Part shown: one piece after another, positions 1 through 8,169 of the stretch | How the letters are laid out: each line of letters opens with the position of its first letter | Position numbering within the stretch: position 1 is the stretch's first letter | Assembly: GCF_029953285.1 (NCBI RefSeq) | Contig: NZ_JASAOI010000010.1 | Span: 1 to 64,000, forward strand | Length of the DNA stretch: 64,000 nt | Source of the DNA: Yinghuangia seranimata | Lineage (GTDB): Bacteria > Actinomycetota > Actinomycetes > Streptomycetales > Streptomycetaceae | Direction of reading: 5' to 3' | Position numbers and translations under genes: made by a program | Notes under the pieces: generated by a model | What the model saw: the letters and a program-made list of their open reading frames with translations, nothing else | What the model was told of the DNA's origin: nothing | The model's database searches: none

Positions 1-463
1 AACGGCAATATCTTGCCGTTTCCGTCTCTTGAAAACCGTTCCCGGTAAGGGGGCGGACGGCCGCAGCCCGGCGCCGCACCCGACCGACACCGCCCGCCCG
101 GCCACCGCGCTGGGACCGCAGCCCGGCGACGCGAACGAGACCACGCGCGCCTTCACACCCCGCGCCCCTCCCGATAGCTGCCGGGTTTTCTGCGCGGACG
201 GGCGGCTGTCAAGCCGCCCCCTCGAACACGTCACAGGCCGCCGGGACTTCGATGACCCCACCGCGGCTTGACAGCCGGTCGGCCGCGCGGACCATCAAAA
301 GTCGGGAGGGGCGCCAGGACACCGCCGGCAGACGGGTCAGGGACGGTGCAGGTCTTTGACGTCCACGCCGCGACGGGCGAGCCCCGCAACGCAGACGGCG
401 GCTGGCTCGCACGTCCGCGACGCGACTCCGCGACGGAGTGGGCCGAATGCCCCGAACCCCGCC
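1..463. other. Gene-free stretch holding one copy of a long dispersed repeat
   Basis: No credible gene lies here. The stretch opens with an inverted repeat (CGGCAA at 3-8, TTGCCG at 13-18) and contains palindromic element copy A (162-314). Almost the whole stretch up to about 400 can be aligned by eye with 62,030-62,440, including the sequences on both sides of the palindromic element, so it is one copy of a roughly 400-bp repeat cut by the window edge. The short ORFs here are explained by GC-rich chance. Confidence 0.75.
162..314 (-). repeat. MITE-like palindromic element, copy A
   Basis: The ends are perfect 13-bp inverted repeats: GCGCCCCTCCCGA at 162-174 and its reverse complement at 302-314. 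An inner perfect 15-bp inverted repeat, CGGCTGTCAAGCCGC, lies at 203-217 and 263-277. The same architecture occurs at 37,101-37,251, 61,691-61,847 and 62,205-62,359. A short conserved motif just outside (GTGCAGG near 346-352; reverse complement of the TGCACCG motif beside copies B and C) gives this copy minus orientation. It carries no ORF and lies beyond the 3' end of the fur-type gene. It is probably a non-autonomous mobile or REP-like element; no mobilising enzyme is visible. Confidence 0.8.
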
Positions 464-991
464 CTACTGCCACCACGCCGTCGGGGCGTCCGGTCGGGGT
501 TTGCGGTACCGCAGGGAGTCGAAGCAGCTACGGCACACGCCGGTCAGCGCCGCGCCCGTCGGGATGAGCCGGAAGCCCGAGCGCTCCACGAGGTCGGCCG
601 CGACCGGGTCCAGCAGGTCGCCCGGGGCGCGTTCGACACGGCCGCAGTCGCGGCACACGAGGTGGACGTACGTGCCCGCCTCGCCCAGCTGGTACGTGGC
701 GGCGTCCTGACCCATCCTGGTCTGGACGACGAGACCGAGCCGCTCCAGCGCGTCCAACGCCCGGTAGATGGTGGTGCGGTGGACGCCGGGGGCGGCGCGG
801 TTGACCTCGGCGAAGATCTGGTCCGCGGTCAGGAATCCGGACGTGTCGGCCAGCACCCGCAGGACCGCGGTGCGGGCGACGGTGACGCGTTCACCGTGCG
901 CACGGATGCGCGCAACCGCCTCGGCCACGACCCGGTCGGCCGTCTCGGCGTCGTCGGGGGCGGGGGTGGGGGGTGGCGATCCGTCGTCCAT
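464..991 (-). CDS. Fur-family metal-responsive transcriptional repressor
   Basis: A 175-aa Fur-family regulator that should bind DNA as a metal-loaded dimer. The N-terminal winged helix includes TADQIFAEVNRAAPGVHRTT then IYRALDALERLGLV, the family's recognition-helix region. The dimerisation half has YVHLVCRDCG and a second CRSC motif, giving two CxxC pairs for structural zinc. The ATG at 991 is preferred over upstream in-frame codons because Fur homology begins just after it and a palindromic operator directly abuts it. It is divergent from cobG with 67 bp between them, so it likely controls itself and cobG. The sensed metal (Fe, Zn, Ni or Co) cannot be told from sequence; the B12 context makes cobalt or iron attractive, but that is inference. 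Confidence 0.9.
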   Translation of the reverse strand: MDDGSPPPTPAPDDAETADRVVAEAVARIRAHGERVTVARTAVLRVLADTSGFLTADQIFAEVNRAAPGVHRTTIYRALDALERLGLVVQTRMGQDAATYQLGEAGTYVHLVCRDCGRVERAPGDLLDPVAADLVERSGFRLIPTGAALTGVCRSCFDSLRYRKPRPDAPTAWWQ

Positions 992-1008
992 ATGCAACAG
1001 TGTTGCAT
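992..1008. promoter_or_regulatory. Perfect palindromic operator in the fur-cobG divergent region
   Basis: ATGCAACA-G-TGTTGCAT is an exact 8-1-8 inverted repeat that touches the start codon of the Fur-family gene (991) and ends 50 bp before cobG. Its TGCAA...TTGCA arms resemble operators reported for some Fur-family members such as Nur boxes. Its position suggests repressor binding that blocks the divergent promoters. The assignment to this regulator is inferred from adjacency. Confidence 0.7.
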
Positions 1009-1058
1009 CTAGGCGGACCGCGGGCGAGGCGGGGCGACGCGAGGGGAGGTGCGGCGGC

Positions 1059-2864
1059 ATGACGACGGACGAGCGGGCGGCGGCAGCCGTGGTGACGGCT
1101 CCCCCGGCAGCGGCCTGCGCGGCCGCGGCACCGGCGGTCGACACAACGCCCGACCCGACGACCCGCCCCGCGGCCGTCCCGACGACTGACGAGACGACCG
1201 AGCCGATGACCGAGCCGATGACCGGCCCGGCGACCGGCTCGATCACCGACGCGACGGCGAACGCCGAGGCGGCACCGGGTGCGTCGCAGTCTGACCGTAC
1301 GCATGAGGCCGCCGTCCGCACTCGCCCCGACGCGTGTCCCGGCACCATCGACGCCGCGCCGGCCGACGACGGGCTGATCGCCCGCGTCCGCCTGCCGGGC
1401 GGGCGGCTGAGTGCCGCCGGCCTGCGCGTGTTGGCCGCGTGTGCCGCCGAACTCGGTACCGGGGAGCTCGACCTGACGGTGCGTGGGAACGCCCAGCTGC
1501 GCGGACTCGACGAGACCGGCGTCCGGGCCCTCGCTGGACGGCTCGCCACAGCAGGGCTCTACCCGTCGGCGACCCACGACCGGGCCCGGAACATCGTCGC
1601 GAGCCCGTTCGCGGGAGTGGGGCGCGACCCGCGGGCGTACGTGGACGCCGAGGCGATCGTGACGGCGCTGGATCAGGGCCTGTGCGACGACCCTCAACTC
1701 GGCGTGCTGCCAGGACGGTTCCTGTTCGCGGTGGACGACGGCGGCCTGCCGGTCGCGACCGCCCGCCACGACGTCGCGCTGGTGGCTGTCGGCCCCGACG
1801 AGCTCGCGTTGGCCGTGGGCGGCGTCGACACGGGCATCCGCGTTCCCGAACACGAAGCCGCCCACGCCGCGTTGCAGGCCGCCCGCGCATTCCTCCGCCT
1901 GCGCGGGTCGGCAGGCGAGGCCCACGGAGCCTGGCACGTCCGCGAGTTGCCTGGCGGCGGTGAGTCGCTGGCTGACGCCCTGCGCGGCGGCGACGAGACC
2001 GTTGCCGGGCGCAGCGCCCAGACGCACAGGCACGGGCACAGGCACACGGACACGCACACGACAGCCACCTCCAACGATGCGGAATCAGCCGCACAGGGAC
2101 GGGCGACCGCCGACCGTGCGGCCGCCGGCACGCGCCAGGGCCTCGCGGCCCAGTCCACTCCGCCCAGCCTTACCCCCGGCGCCGCCGAACCGGCCGCGCA
2201 GGCGCAGACGATCGCAAACGCCGCGGCCGCCCAGGCGCACCTCGGTCCCGCGTCCGAGTCCATGCCGGCCGGCCCCACGTCCGCCGCTGCGGAAACGGCT
2301 GCGCGAGGTCACGCGTTCGCCAGCCTCGCTTCCGCCGACTCGTACCCCGGTCCCGCATCCGAGTCCACGCCGCCTGGCCCCGCGTCCAACCCTGCGCCCG
2401 CCGTCCTCTTCCGCCCTCGCGTCGAACCGCCCGTCGGGGTCGTCCGGCAGCGGGACGGCCTGGCCTCTGTCTCGGTGCTCGTGCCGCTCGGGCGGCTCGG
2501 TCAGGCGCAGCTCGTGCTGCTCGCTGACCTGTGCGACCTGCACGGCGCCCGGCTTCGGGTGACCACCTGGCGTGGGGTTGTGCTCGTCGATGTGTCGGCC
2601 GGTGTTGCCGATCAGGTCGCTGCTGCGCTGGAGGCTGCTGGGCTGCCGGCTGATCCCGCCTCGCCGTGGCGGGCGGTCAGTGCGTGCAGCGGGGTCGGTG
2701 AATGTCGTCGGGCTCGGGCGGATGTCCGGGGGATGGCACGGGCGTTCGTCGCGTCCGGGGAGGCGGATCCCGTCCGGGCGGTGCACTTTGCGGCGTGTGA
2801 GCGCGGTTGCGGCAAGCCGCCCGGTGCCGCGCTGCGGGTCGTCGACGAGCCGCCTCCGCCCTGA
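1059..2864 (+). CDS. cobG: Precorrin-3B synthase with long low-complexity, His-rich insert
   Basis: CobG is a nitrite/sulfite-reductase-like Fe-S protein that hydroxylates precorrin-3A at C20 and forms the gamma-lactone in the oxygen-dependent B12 route. The N-terminal half has a ferredoxin-like reductase domain (GELDLTVRGNAQLRGLDETG, about residues 135-155). The C-terminal half carries the cluster cysteines CSGVGEC (about 541-547) and CERGC (about 579-583). Start: ATG 1059 with GGGGAGG 8-9 bp upstream; the frame is open further up but antisense to fur. At about 600 aa it is much longer than usual CobG (roughly 350-450). The excess is an Ala/Pro-rich segment (about 300-455) with a THRHGHRHTDTH tract and imperfect GPASES repeats, plus a disordered 100-aa N-terminus. 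cobH follows in the same direction. Confidence 0.88.
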   Translation: MTTDERAAAAVVTAPPAAACAAAAPAVDTTPDPTTRPAAVPTTDETTEPMTEPMTGPATGSITDATANAEAAPGASQSDRTHEAAVRTRPDACPGTIDAAPADDGLIARVRLPGGRLSAAGLRVLAACAAELGTGELDLTVRGNAQLRGLDETGVRALAGRLATAGLYPSATHDRARNIVASPFAGVGRDPRAYVDAEAIVTALDQGLCDDPQLGVLPGRFLFAVDDGGLPVATARHDVALVAVGPDELALAVGGVDTGIRVPEHEAAHAALQAARAFLRLRGSAGEAHGAWHVRELPGGGESLADALRGGDETVAGRSAQTHRHGHRHTDTHTTATSNDAESAAQGRATADRAAAGTRQGLAAQSTPPSLTPGAAEPAAQAQTIANAAAAQAHLGPASESMPAGPTSAAAETAARGHAFASLASADSYPGPASESTPPGPASNPAPAVLFRPRVEPPVGVVRQRDGLASVSVLVPLGRLGQAQLVLLADLCDLHGARLRVTTWRGVVLVDVSAGVADQVAAALEAAGLPADPASPWRAVSACSGVGECRRARADVRGMARAFVASGEADPVRAVHFAACERGCGKPPGAALRVVDEPPPP

Positions 2865-2954
2865 CGATTGCCCCGACCATGCGCTGAGCGTGGTCGATCC
2901 GACCAACCCCCTGACCCACCCGTCGAGTTCCCCGTACGAGAGGTTTCCCCACCC

Positions 2955-3581
2955 GTGGACGACTGGCTGAAGGACGGCGCCGAGATCTACCGCCGCTCGT
3001 TCGCGACCATCCGTGCCGAGGCCGACTTGAGCCGGTTCCCGGAGGACGTCTCGCGGGTCGTGGTCCGCATGATCCACGCGTGCGGCATGACCGACCTGCC
3101 GTCCGACGTCGGGTTCCACCCCGACGTGGCCCGCGCGGCGAGCGACGCGTTGCGGGCCGGGGCGACGATCCTGTGTGACGCGCAGATGGTCGCGTCGGGC
3201 GTCACGCGGGCGCGGCTGCCGCGCGACAACCAGGTCAAGTGCCTGCTGTCCGACCCGCGTGTGCCGGCGCTCGCCGCCGAGCAGGGCACGACGCGTAGTG
3301 CCGCCGCCGTCGACCTGTGGGGCGACGACCTGGCCGGTGCGGTCGTCGCCGTCGGCAACGCGCCCACGACGCTGTTCCGGCTCCTCGAACTCCTCGACCA
3401 GGGCGCGCCCGCGCCCGCGGCGATCATCGGCGTGCCGGTCGGCTTCATCGGCGCCGCCGAGTCGAAGCAGGCGCTCGCCGAACGCGCGGGCGACATCCCG
3501 TTCCTCGTGGTGCACGGCCGTCGCGGCGGCAGCGCGATGGCCGCCGCCGCGCTGAACGCGATGGCCAGCGAGAAGGAGTAA
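2955..3581 (+). CDS. cobH: Precorrin-8X methylmutase
   Basis: CobH/CbiC moves the C11 methyl group to C12, turning precorrin-8X into hydrogenobyrinic acid. The 208-aa product matches the family length. It starts at the typical [20 protein letters not shown] and has the conserved [13 protein letters not shown] segment, where the His fits the catalytic position, followed by [15 protein letters not shown] and the [27 protein letters not shown] segments. GTG 2955 was chosen because GAGAGG lies about 11 bp upstream and family homology starts immediately; the extra upstream codons look like leader. It sits between cobG and cobIJ, all on the plus strand with 90-100-bp gaps. Confidence 0.93.
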   Translation: MDDWLKDGAEIYRRSFATIRAEADLSRFPEDVSRVVVRMIHACGMTDLPSDVGFHPDVARAASDALRAGATILCDAQMVASGVTRARLPRDNQVKCLLSDPRVPALAAEQGTTRSAAAVDLWGDDLAGAVVAVGNAPTTLFRLLELLDQGAPAPAAIIGVPVGFIGAAESKQALAERAGDIPFLVVHGRRGGSAMAAAALNAMASEKE

Positions 3582-3682
3582 CCGCGGGCACCCGTCCCGC
3601 AGCACGCAGCCCGCGCGCGCCGCCCCGCACCGCCGCACCCCTCGTCCGACCCGACCGTACGTCCCGACCCGCCGGAGCCTCC

Positions 3683-5275
3683 GTGACCACCGACCCCGCC
3701 GTCCCGTCCGCCGCCGAGCCCCAGGGCGCGCCCGCCGCCACCGGCCGTCTGTACGGCGTCGGGCTGGGCCCGGGCGACCCCGAGCTGATGACGCTCAAGG
3801 CGCACCGGCTGATCACGTCCGCGCAGGTCGTGGCGTATCCGGTGAAGAAGGGCGCCCCGGGCGTCGCGATCACCATCGCCGGCCGCTACCTGAGCGACGA
3901 CCAGATCCGGCTGCCGATGGAGTACCCGGTCACCACCGGCACGACCGACCACCCGGGCGGATACGACGGCGCGCTCGCGGACTTCTACGACGAGACCGCC
4001 GCCGAGATCGCGGCGCACCTGGACGCCGGGCGCGACGTCGCCGTGCTGTGCGAGGGCGACCCGTTCTTCTACGGCTCCTACATGTACTGGCACGAGCGGC
4101 TCGCCGACCGCTACCCGGCCGAGGTCGTGCCGGGTGTCACGTCGGTCAGCGGGGCTTCGGCGATGCTCGGCCGTCCGCTGGTGCAGCACGACGAGGTGCT
4201 GACGATCCTGCCCGGGACGCTGCCGCCGGACGTGCTGGCCGCGCGGCTGCGTACCGCCGACTCGGCGGCCGTCATCAAGCTCGGGCGGCGGCACTTCGAG
4301 GACGTGCGCGCCGCGTTCGAGGACGCCGGGACCGACGGGCGCACGTGGTACGTCGAGCGGGCGACGACCGCGCGGCAGCGCATCGCGCCGCTGACGGAGG
4401 TGGACGCCGCCGACGTGCCGTACTTCTCGCTGGTGGTCACCCCGTCCGCCGCGCCCGGCACCCCGTTCGCGACCAACCGGACCCCGGCCGTCGTCGAGCC
4501 CGACTACGCGGTACCCGAACCGACCGGCGAGCCGGGCTCAGTCGACGTGGTCGGCCTCGGGCCGGCCGGGCCGACATGGCTGACCCCTGAGGCGCACGCT
4601 GTGCTGGCCGCCGCCGACCACCTCGTCGGGTACGGGCCGTACGTCGCGCGCGTGCAGCCGCGGCCCGGCCAGAAGCGGCACATGACCGACAACCGGGTCG
4701 AGGCCGAACGCGCCCGGCACGCGCTGGCCCTCGCCGAGGCCGGCGCGCGCGTGGCGGTCGTGTCGTCGGGCGACGCGGGGGTGTTCGCCATGGCGTCTGC
4801 GGTGCTGGAGGCCGCGGACGAGACCAAGAGCCCGGTGCCCGTGCGGGTCGTGCCGGGGCTGTCCGCGATGCAGGCCGTCGCGGCGCGGGCGGGCGCGCCG
4901 CTCGGGCACGACTTCTGCGTGATCAGCCTGTCCGACGTGCTCAAGCCGTGGGACGTGATCGCCCGACGCCTGACGGCGGCGGCCCAGGCCGACCTCGCGG
5001 TGGCCATCTACAACCCGGCGTCCAAGACCCGGCGCCACCAGATCGCCGACGCCCGCGACCTGTTCCTCGCCCACCGCGACCCCGCGACCCCGGTCGTGGT
5101 GGCCCGCGACGTCGGCGGCCCGACGGAGGCGGTGCGGGTGGTCGCGCTCGGCGAACTGGACCCGGAAATCGTCGACATGCGCACGCTCCTGATCGTGGGC
5201 TCGTCGACGACCCGCACCTACCCCCGCCCCGACGGCACGGTCGGCGTCTACACGCCGCGCCGCTACCCGGCCTGA
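3683..5275 (+). CDS. cobIJ: Fused precorrin-2 C20-methyltransferase / precorrin-3B C17-methyltransferase
   Basis: A 530-aa fusion of two SAM-dependent corrin methyltransferases. Residues about 22-260 are CobI (precorrin-2 C20 methylation): YGVGLGPGDPELMTLKA, then CEGDPFFYGSYMYW and the VVPGVTSVSG loop. Residues about 287-530 are CobJ (C17 methylation with ring contraction): VVGLGPAGPTWLTPEA, SSGDAGVFAMAS, VPGLSAMQAVAARAGAPLGHD and YNPASKTR. A CobI-CobJ fusion is common in actinobacteria. Start: GTG 3683 with GGAG 6 bp upstream. A short copy of its 3' end recurs downstream at 5415-5504. A hairpin 44 bp after the stop may end transcription. Confidence 0.95.
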   Translation: MTTDPAVPSAAEPQGAPAATGRLYGVGLGPGDPELMTLKAHRLITSAQVVAYPVKKGAPGVAITIAGRYLSDDQIRLPMEYPVTTGTTDHPGGYDGALADFYDETAAEIAAHLDAGRDVAVLCEGDPFFYGSYMYWHERLADRYPAEVVPGVTSVSGASAMLGRPLVQHDEVLTILPGTLPPDVLAARLRTADSAAVIKLGRRHFEDVRAAFEDAGTDGRTWYVERATTARQRIAPLTEVDAADVPYFSLVVTPSAAPGTPFATNRTPAVVEPDYAVPEPTGEPGSVDVVGLGPAGPTWLTPEAHAVLAAADHLVGYGPYVARVQPRPGQKRHMTDNRVEAERARHALALAEAGARVAVVSSGDAGVFAMASAVLEAADETKSPVPVRVVPGLSAMQAVAARAGAPLGHDFCVISLSDVLKPWDVIARRLTAAAQADLAVAIYNPASKTRRHQIADARDLFLAHRDPATPVVVARDVGGPTEAVRVVALGELDPEIVDMRTLLIVGSSTTRTYPRPDGTVGVYTPRRYPA

Positions 5276-5318
5276 CGCAGGGGCCTGGCGGCCGTGCGAG
5301 CCCGACGACGGCAACGGC

Positions 5319-5344
5319 CGGGGCGGCGCGACAAAGCCGCCCCG
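5319..5344 (+). terminator. Hairpin after cobIJ
   Basis: CGGGGCGGC (5319-5327) pairs perfectly with GCCGCCCCG (5336-5344) around an 8-nt loop, 44 bp after the cobIJ stop. There is no U-tract, as is usual for GC-rich actinomycete terminators. Termination is inferred from structure and position only. Confidence 0.5.
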
Positions 5345-5414
5345 CACAGCGGCTGCGCAACGACGGGCGCGACAGTCTGCTGCCCCGCGCCAACACCCCT
5401 CACGAGCGCTCCGC

Positions 5415-5504
5415 GAACTGAACTCGGAGACCGGGCGCATGCACACGCTGCTGTTCGTGGGCTCGTCGACGACCCGCACCTGCCCACGCCGCTACCTGGC
5501 CTGA
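5415..5504 (+). pseudogene. Decayed duplicate of the cobJ 3' end
   Basis: Thirty codons including the stop mirror the end of cobIJ: MHTLLFVGSSTTRTCPRRYL here against MRTLLIVGSSTTRTYPRP followed by the final RRYPA in the gene. About 11 codons present in the intact gene are missing. There is no start or ribosome site and no upstream methyltransferase sequence, so it is a remnant. The divergence indicates an old event. Confidence 0.75.
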
Positions 5505-5644
5505 CGCGCGGCCGCGCGGCCGGGTCCGGTCGACGGCGGGACAGGTGTGGAACAGTGGTCAGCGAAATGCCTGGATTGACGGGGTTGAGTCGAGCGGGGC
5601 GGGACGACGGCCGCCGAGCCGAAGCCCCACGCAGCGGACGCACG

Positions 5645-5790
5645 ACGCCGGGCGCGGCACGCCGCACGGGCTCGCCGCGCCCGTCGGACCGGGACCAGCC
5701 GTTGCTCACCGGGCGCGGGCCGGTCGCGTCAGGCCACGATTCGCTGCGTCCACTCCACCCCGTCGGCCACGGTCGCCGGGCCGACGCTCC
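5645..5790 (-). pseudogene. Decayed duplicate of the cobK 3' end plus downstream flank
   Basis: On the minus strand, codons ending at the TGA at 5729-5731 read VADGVEWTQRIVA against VADAVEWTQRIVA at the end of the intact cobK (6251). Similarity continues about 80 bp past the stop (5645-5728 against about 6165-6250), including a shared GACGCGAC and a CCGACGGG motif. No upstream CobK sequence is recognisable beyond weak similarity near 5796-5841. This is a remnant, not a gene. Confidence 0.7.
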
Positions 5791-6250
5791 ACGCGGCGGT
5801 TGCGCGACGACGGACCCGATGGCCTGTTGTCCCGCGGCAACCCGCCGCACGGTCGGCCAGCAAGCGCTCCAACCACCACGGCCGCGAGGTCGTGGTCAGG
5901 CCATGGGGGCAGTCTCGGCGCTGGGGCGGAGGTTGCTCGCCCGCGCCGGGCGTGGACGGCCGACGCCTGGACCCCCTGGCTGGTGGGGAGCTCACCACGC
6001 AGGGCGGGAGGTCCCCGCGATCAGCGCGGGCGTGTACGCAAGCGCGCTTGCTGCGCCTGCGCGCGGCGGGCGGCCCTCGCACTGTGTCGGCGAAAGCGCG
6101 CTCGCTGAATGCGTGTTCGGCGTGTCGGTCACCTGCGCGGACGGCCTCCGTATCCCGCGCAGCCGTGCCACGTCGAGCCGCCCGCACCCGTCGGGCCTGG
6201 GTCAGCCGTCGCGCGGGCTCGTCGCGTCAGGCCACCGTGGGCCCGTCGCG

Positions 6251-7048
6251 TCAGGCCACGATTCGCTGCGTCCACTCCACCGCGTCGGCCACGGCTGCCA
6301 CCTGCTGGTCGGCCGTCACCTCTGGGCGGTCGATCATTACGACCGGGATCCGCAGGGCGCGGGCAGCCCGCAGCTTTGCGGCGGTCAGGGTTCCTCCGCT
6401 GTCCTTCGTCACGATGACGTCGACCTCGTGCCTGCGCATCAGGGCGATCTCGTCGGCGACGTCGAACGGGCCTCGGGCGAGGAGCAGTTCGCAGTGGCGT
6501 GGCACCGGGCCGGTCGGCGCCTCGACGCTGCGGAGGAGGAACCACAGGTCGTCCAGGTGGGCGTACGGCTCGGTCTCCATGCGGCCGGTGGTCAGGAACA
6601 CCCGGCGGCCGACCTCCGGCAGCAGGGCGGCCGCGGCGGTGGCGGAGCCCACGTGTCGCCAGTCGTCGCCCGGTTCCGGGGTCCAGCCCGGGCGTTGCAG
6701 GCGCAGCAGCGGCACGTCGGCCTCGCCGCACGCGGTGACGGCGTTGGCGGAGATCCGGGCCGCGAACGGGTGGGTCGCGTCGACGACGGCGGTGACCCGC
6801 TCCGCGGCCAGCCACGTCGCGAGCCCGGCCGCGCCGCCGAACCCGCCGATGCGGGTCTCGCCCCTCGGCAGCACGGGGTTGCTGGTGCGGCCTGCCAGCG
6901 ACGACACGATCCGGGCGTCCGGCAACGCGTCGGCCAGCCTCGCGGCGAGCGCCCGCGCGTCGGCGGTCCCGCCGAGGATCAGCACCGTCCGCCGGTCCGC
7001 CACCGCCCGCACCCCGCCTCGCCCGTCGTCTGTCTTCCGATCCCCCAT
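6251..7048 (-). CDS. cobK: Precorrin-6A reductase
   Basis: CobK/CbiJ reduces precorrin-6A (or its cobalt form) with NADPH. The 265-aa product starts with a Rossmann-type LILGGTADARALAARLA, then the family hallmarks VDATHPFAARISANA, a cysteine-containing ACGEADVPLLRLQRPGW, the FLTTGRMETEPY segment and VIVTKDSGGTLTAAKL near the C-terminus. The length is normal. It is divergent from cbiD (29-bp gap) and convergent with cobIJ. A duplicate of its last codons and downstream flank is found in the adjacent intergenic region. Confidence 0.93.
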   Translation of the reverse strand: MGDRKTDDGRGGVRAVADRRTVLILGGTADARALAARLADALPDARIVSSLAGRTSNPVLPRGETRIGGFGGAAGLATWLAAERVTAVVDATHPFAARISANAVTACGEADVPLLRLQRPGWTPEPGDDWRHVGSATAAAALLPEVGRRVFLTTGRMETEPYAHLDDLWFLLRSVEAPTGPVPRHCELLLARGPFDVADEIALMRRHEVDVIVTKDSGGTLTAAKLRAARALRIPVVMIDRPEVTADQQVAAVADAVEWTQRIVA

Positions 7049-7077
7049 CCCACCACTCCCCCTGCCGAGGCTCTGAC

Positions 7078-8169
7078 GTGACCCGCCCTTCCGGTCCCCT
7101 GCGGCGCGGCTGGACGACCGGCGCGTGTGCGACGGCGGCCGCCACGGCCGCCTACCAGGCGCTGCTCACCGGCGAGTTCCCCGACCCGGTGACGATCACC
7201 CTGCCGGGCGGCCAGAGCCCGGCGTTCGCGCTGGCCGTCGAGGAGCTGCGCGAGGGCTCGGCGATGGCGGGCGTCGTCAAGGACGCCGGCGACGACCCGG
7301 ACGTGACGCACGGTGCGCTCGTGCGGGCCACGGTCCGCCGGACCGCGCCGGGGGCCGGTGTCACGTTCCGCGCCGGGCCCGGCGTCGGGACCGTCACGCT
7401 TCCCGGCCTGCCGCTCGACGTCGGCGAACCCGCCGTCAACCCGGTGCCGCGCCGCATGATGCGCGAGCATGTGGCCGCGCTCGCCGAGCGGTTCGGGGAC
7501 CCGGGCGCGGTCGAGATCGAGCTGTCGGTGGACGACGGCGAGGCGATCGCCGAGCGGACGTGGAACCCGCGCCTGGGCATCCTCGGCGGGCTGTCGATCC
7601 TCGGCACGACCGGCATCGTGATCCCGTACTCGTGTTCGGCGTGGATCGACTCGATCCGGCGCGGCATCGACGTGGCGCTGGCCACCGGCGAGCTCCACGT
7701 GCTGGGCGCGACCGGGACGACGTCCGAGCGGGTGGGCGCGGAGGCGTACGGGCTGTCCGGCACGGCGCTGCTCGACATGGGCGACTTCGCGGGCGCGCTG
7801 CTGAAGTACCTGCGCCGCCACCCGATCCCGCGCCTGACGATCGCGGGCGGCTTCGCCAAGCTGTCCAAGCTCGCCGACGGACACCTCGACCTGCACTCGG
7901 GCCGCTCGCAGGTCGACCTGGATTCGCTGGCCCGACGCGTCGAGGGGCTCGGTGCCGGCGCGGAGCTCACCGAGGCCGTCCGCGGCGCGAACACCGCCCT
8001 GCACGCCCTCCAACTGGCCCGCGCCGCGGGCCTCCCGCTGGGGGACGCGGTGGCGGAGGCGGCGCGGGCGAAGGCGGCCGAGGTGCTGGCGGGGTCGGCC
8101 GTACCGATCACCGTGGACGTGATCGCCATCGACCGGGGCGGGACGGTGGTGGGCCGGGCGGGGCCGTGA
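7078..8169 (+). CDS. cbiD: Cobalt-precorrin-5B (C1)-methyltransferase
   Basis: CbiD methylates C1 of the corrin ring with loss of the acetaldehyde fragment. It is the anaerobic-pathway enzyme that replaces CobF. The 363-aa protein opens with the signature LRRGWTTGACATAAATAAYQ, followed by VVKDAGDDPDVTHG, GVGTVTLPGLPL, the NPVPRRMM segment, GGLSILGTTGIV and GATGTTSE. Start: GTG 7078 with GAGG 7 bp upstream. It is divergent from cobK. Its coexistence with CobG makes the pathway formally hybrid, a combination seen in several actinobacterial genomes, although which ring substrate is used is not settled by sequence. Confidence 0.94.
   Translation: MTRPSGPLRRGWTTGACATAAATAAYQALLTGEFPDPVTITLPGGQSPAFALAVEELREGSAMAGVVKDAGDDPDVTHGALVRATVRRTAPGAGVTFRAGPGVGTVTLPGLPLDVGEPAVNPVPRRMMREHVAALAERFGDPGAVEIELSVDDGEAIAERTWNPRLGILGGLSILGTTGIVIPYSCSAWIDSIRRGIDVALATGELHVLGATGTTSERVGAEAYGLSGTALLDMGDFAGALLKYLRRHPIPRLTIAGGFAKLSKLADGHLDLHSGRSQVDLDSLARRVEGLGAGAELTEAVRGANTALHALQLARAAGLPLGDAVAEAARAKAAEVLAGSAVPITVDVIAIDRGGTVVGRAGP

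Larger units (their letters stand above)
5276..6250. other. 975-bp convergent intergenic region containing duplicated 3' gene ends
   Basis: No intact gene is supported between cobIJ and cobK. By eye the region holds a 30-codon copy of the cobJ 3' end (5415-5504), a copy of the cobK 3' end with its downstream flank (about 5645-5790), and an additional pair of ~45-bp similar segments (5349-5393 and 5796-5841). The motif GTCGCGTCAGGCCAC, which contains the cobK stop, occurs three times (near 5722, 6222 and 6245). This looks like a zone of repeated segmental duplication and decay. Confidence 0.7.

Noticed and set aside
162-314. Rho-independent terminators as the sole explanation of the palindromic elements
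   Set aside because: The four copies share inner and outer motifs and long flanks, and copy C lies upstream of a gene start, so simple terminators do not explain the family, although some copies may also terminate transcription.
768-1058. N-terminal extension of CobG to 768
   Set aside because: It would be antisense to the Fur-family gene and lacks CobG homology; ATG 1059 has a good ribosome site.
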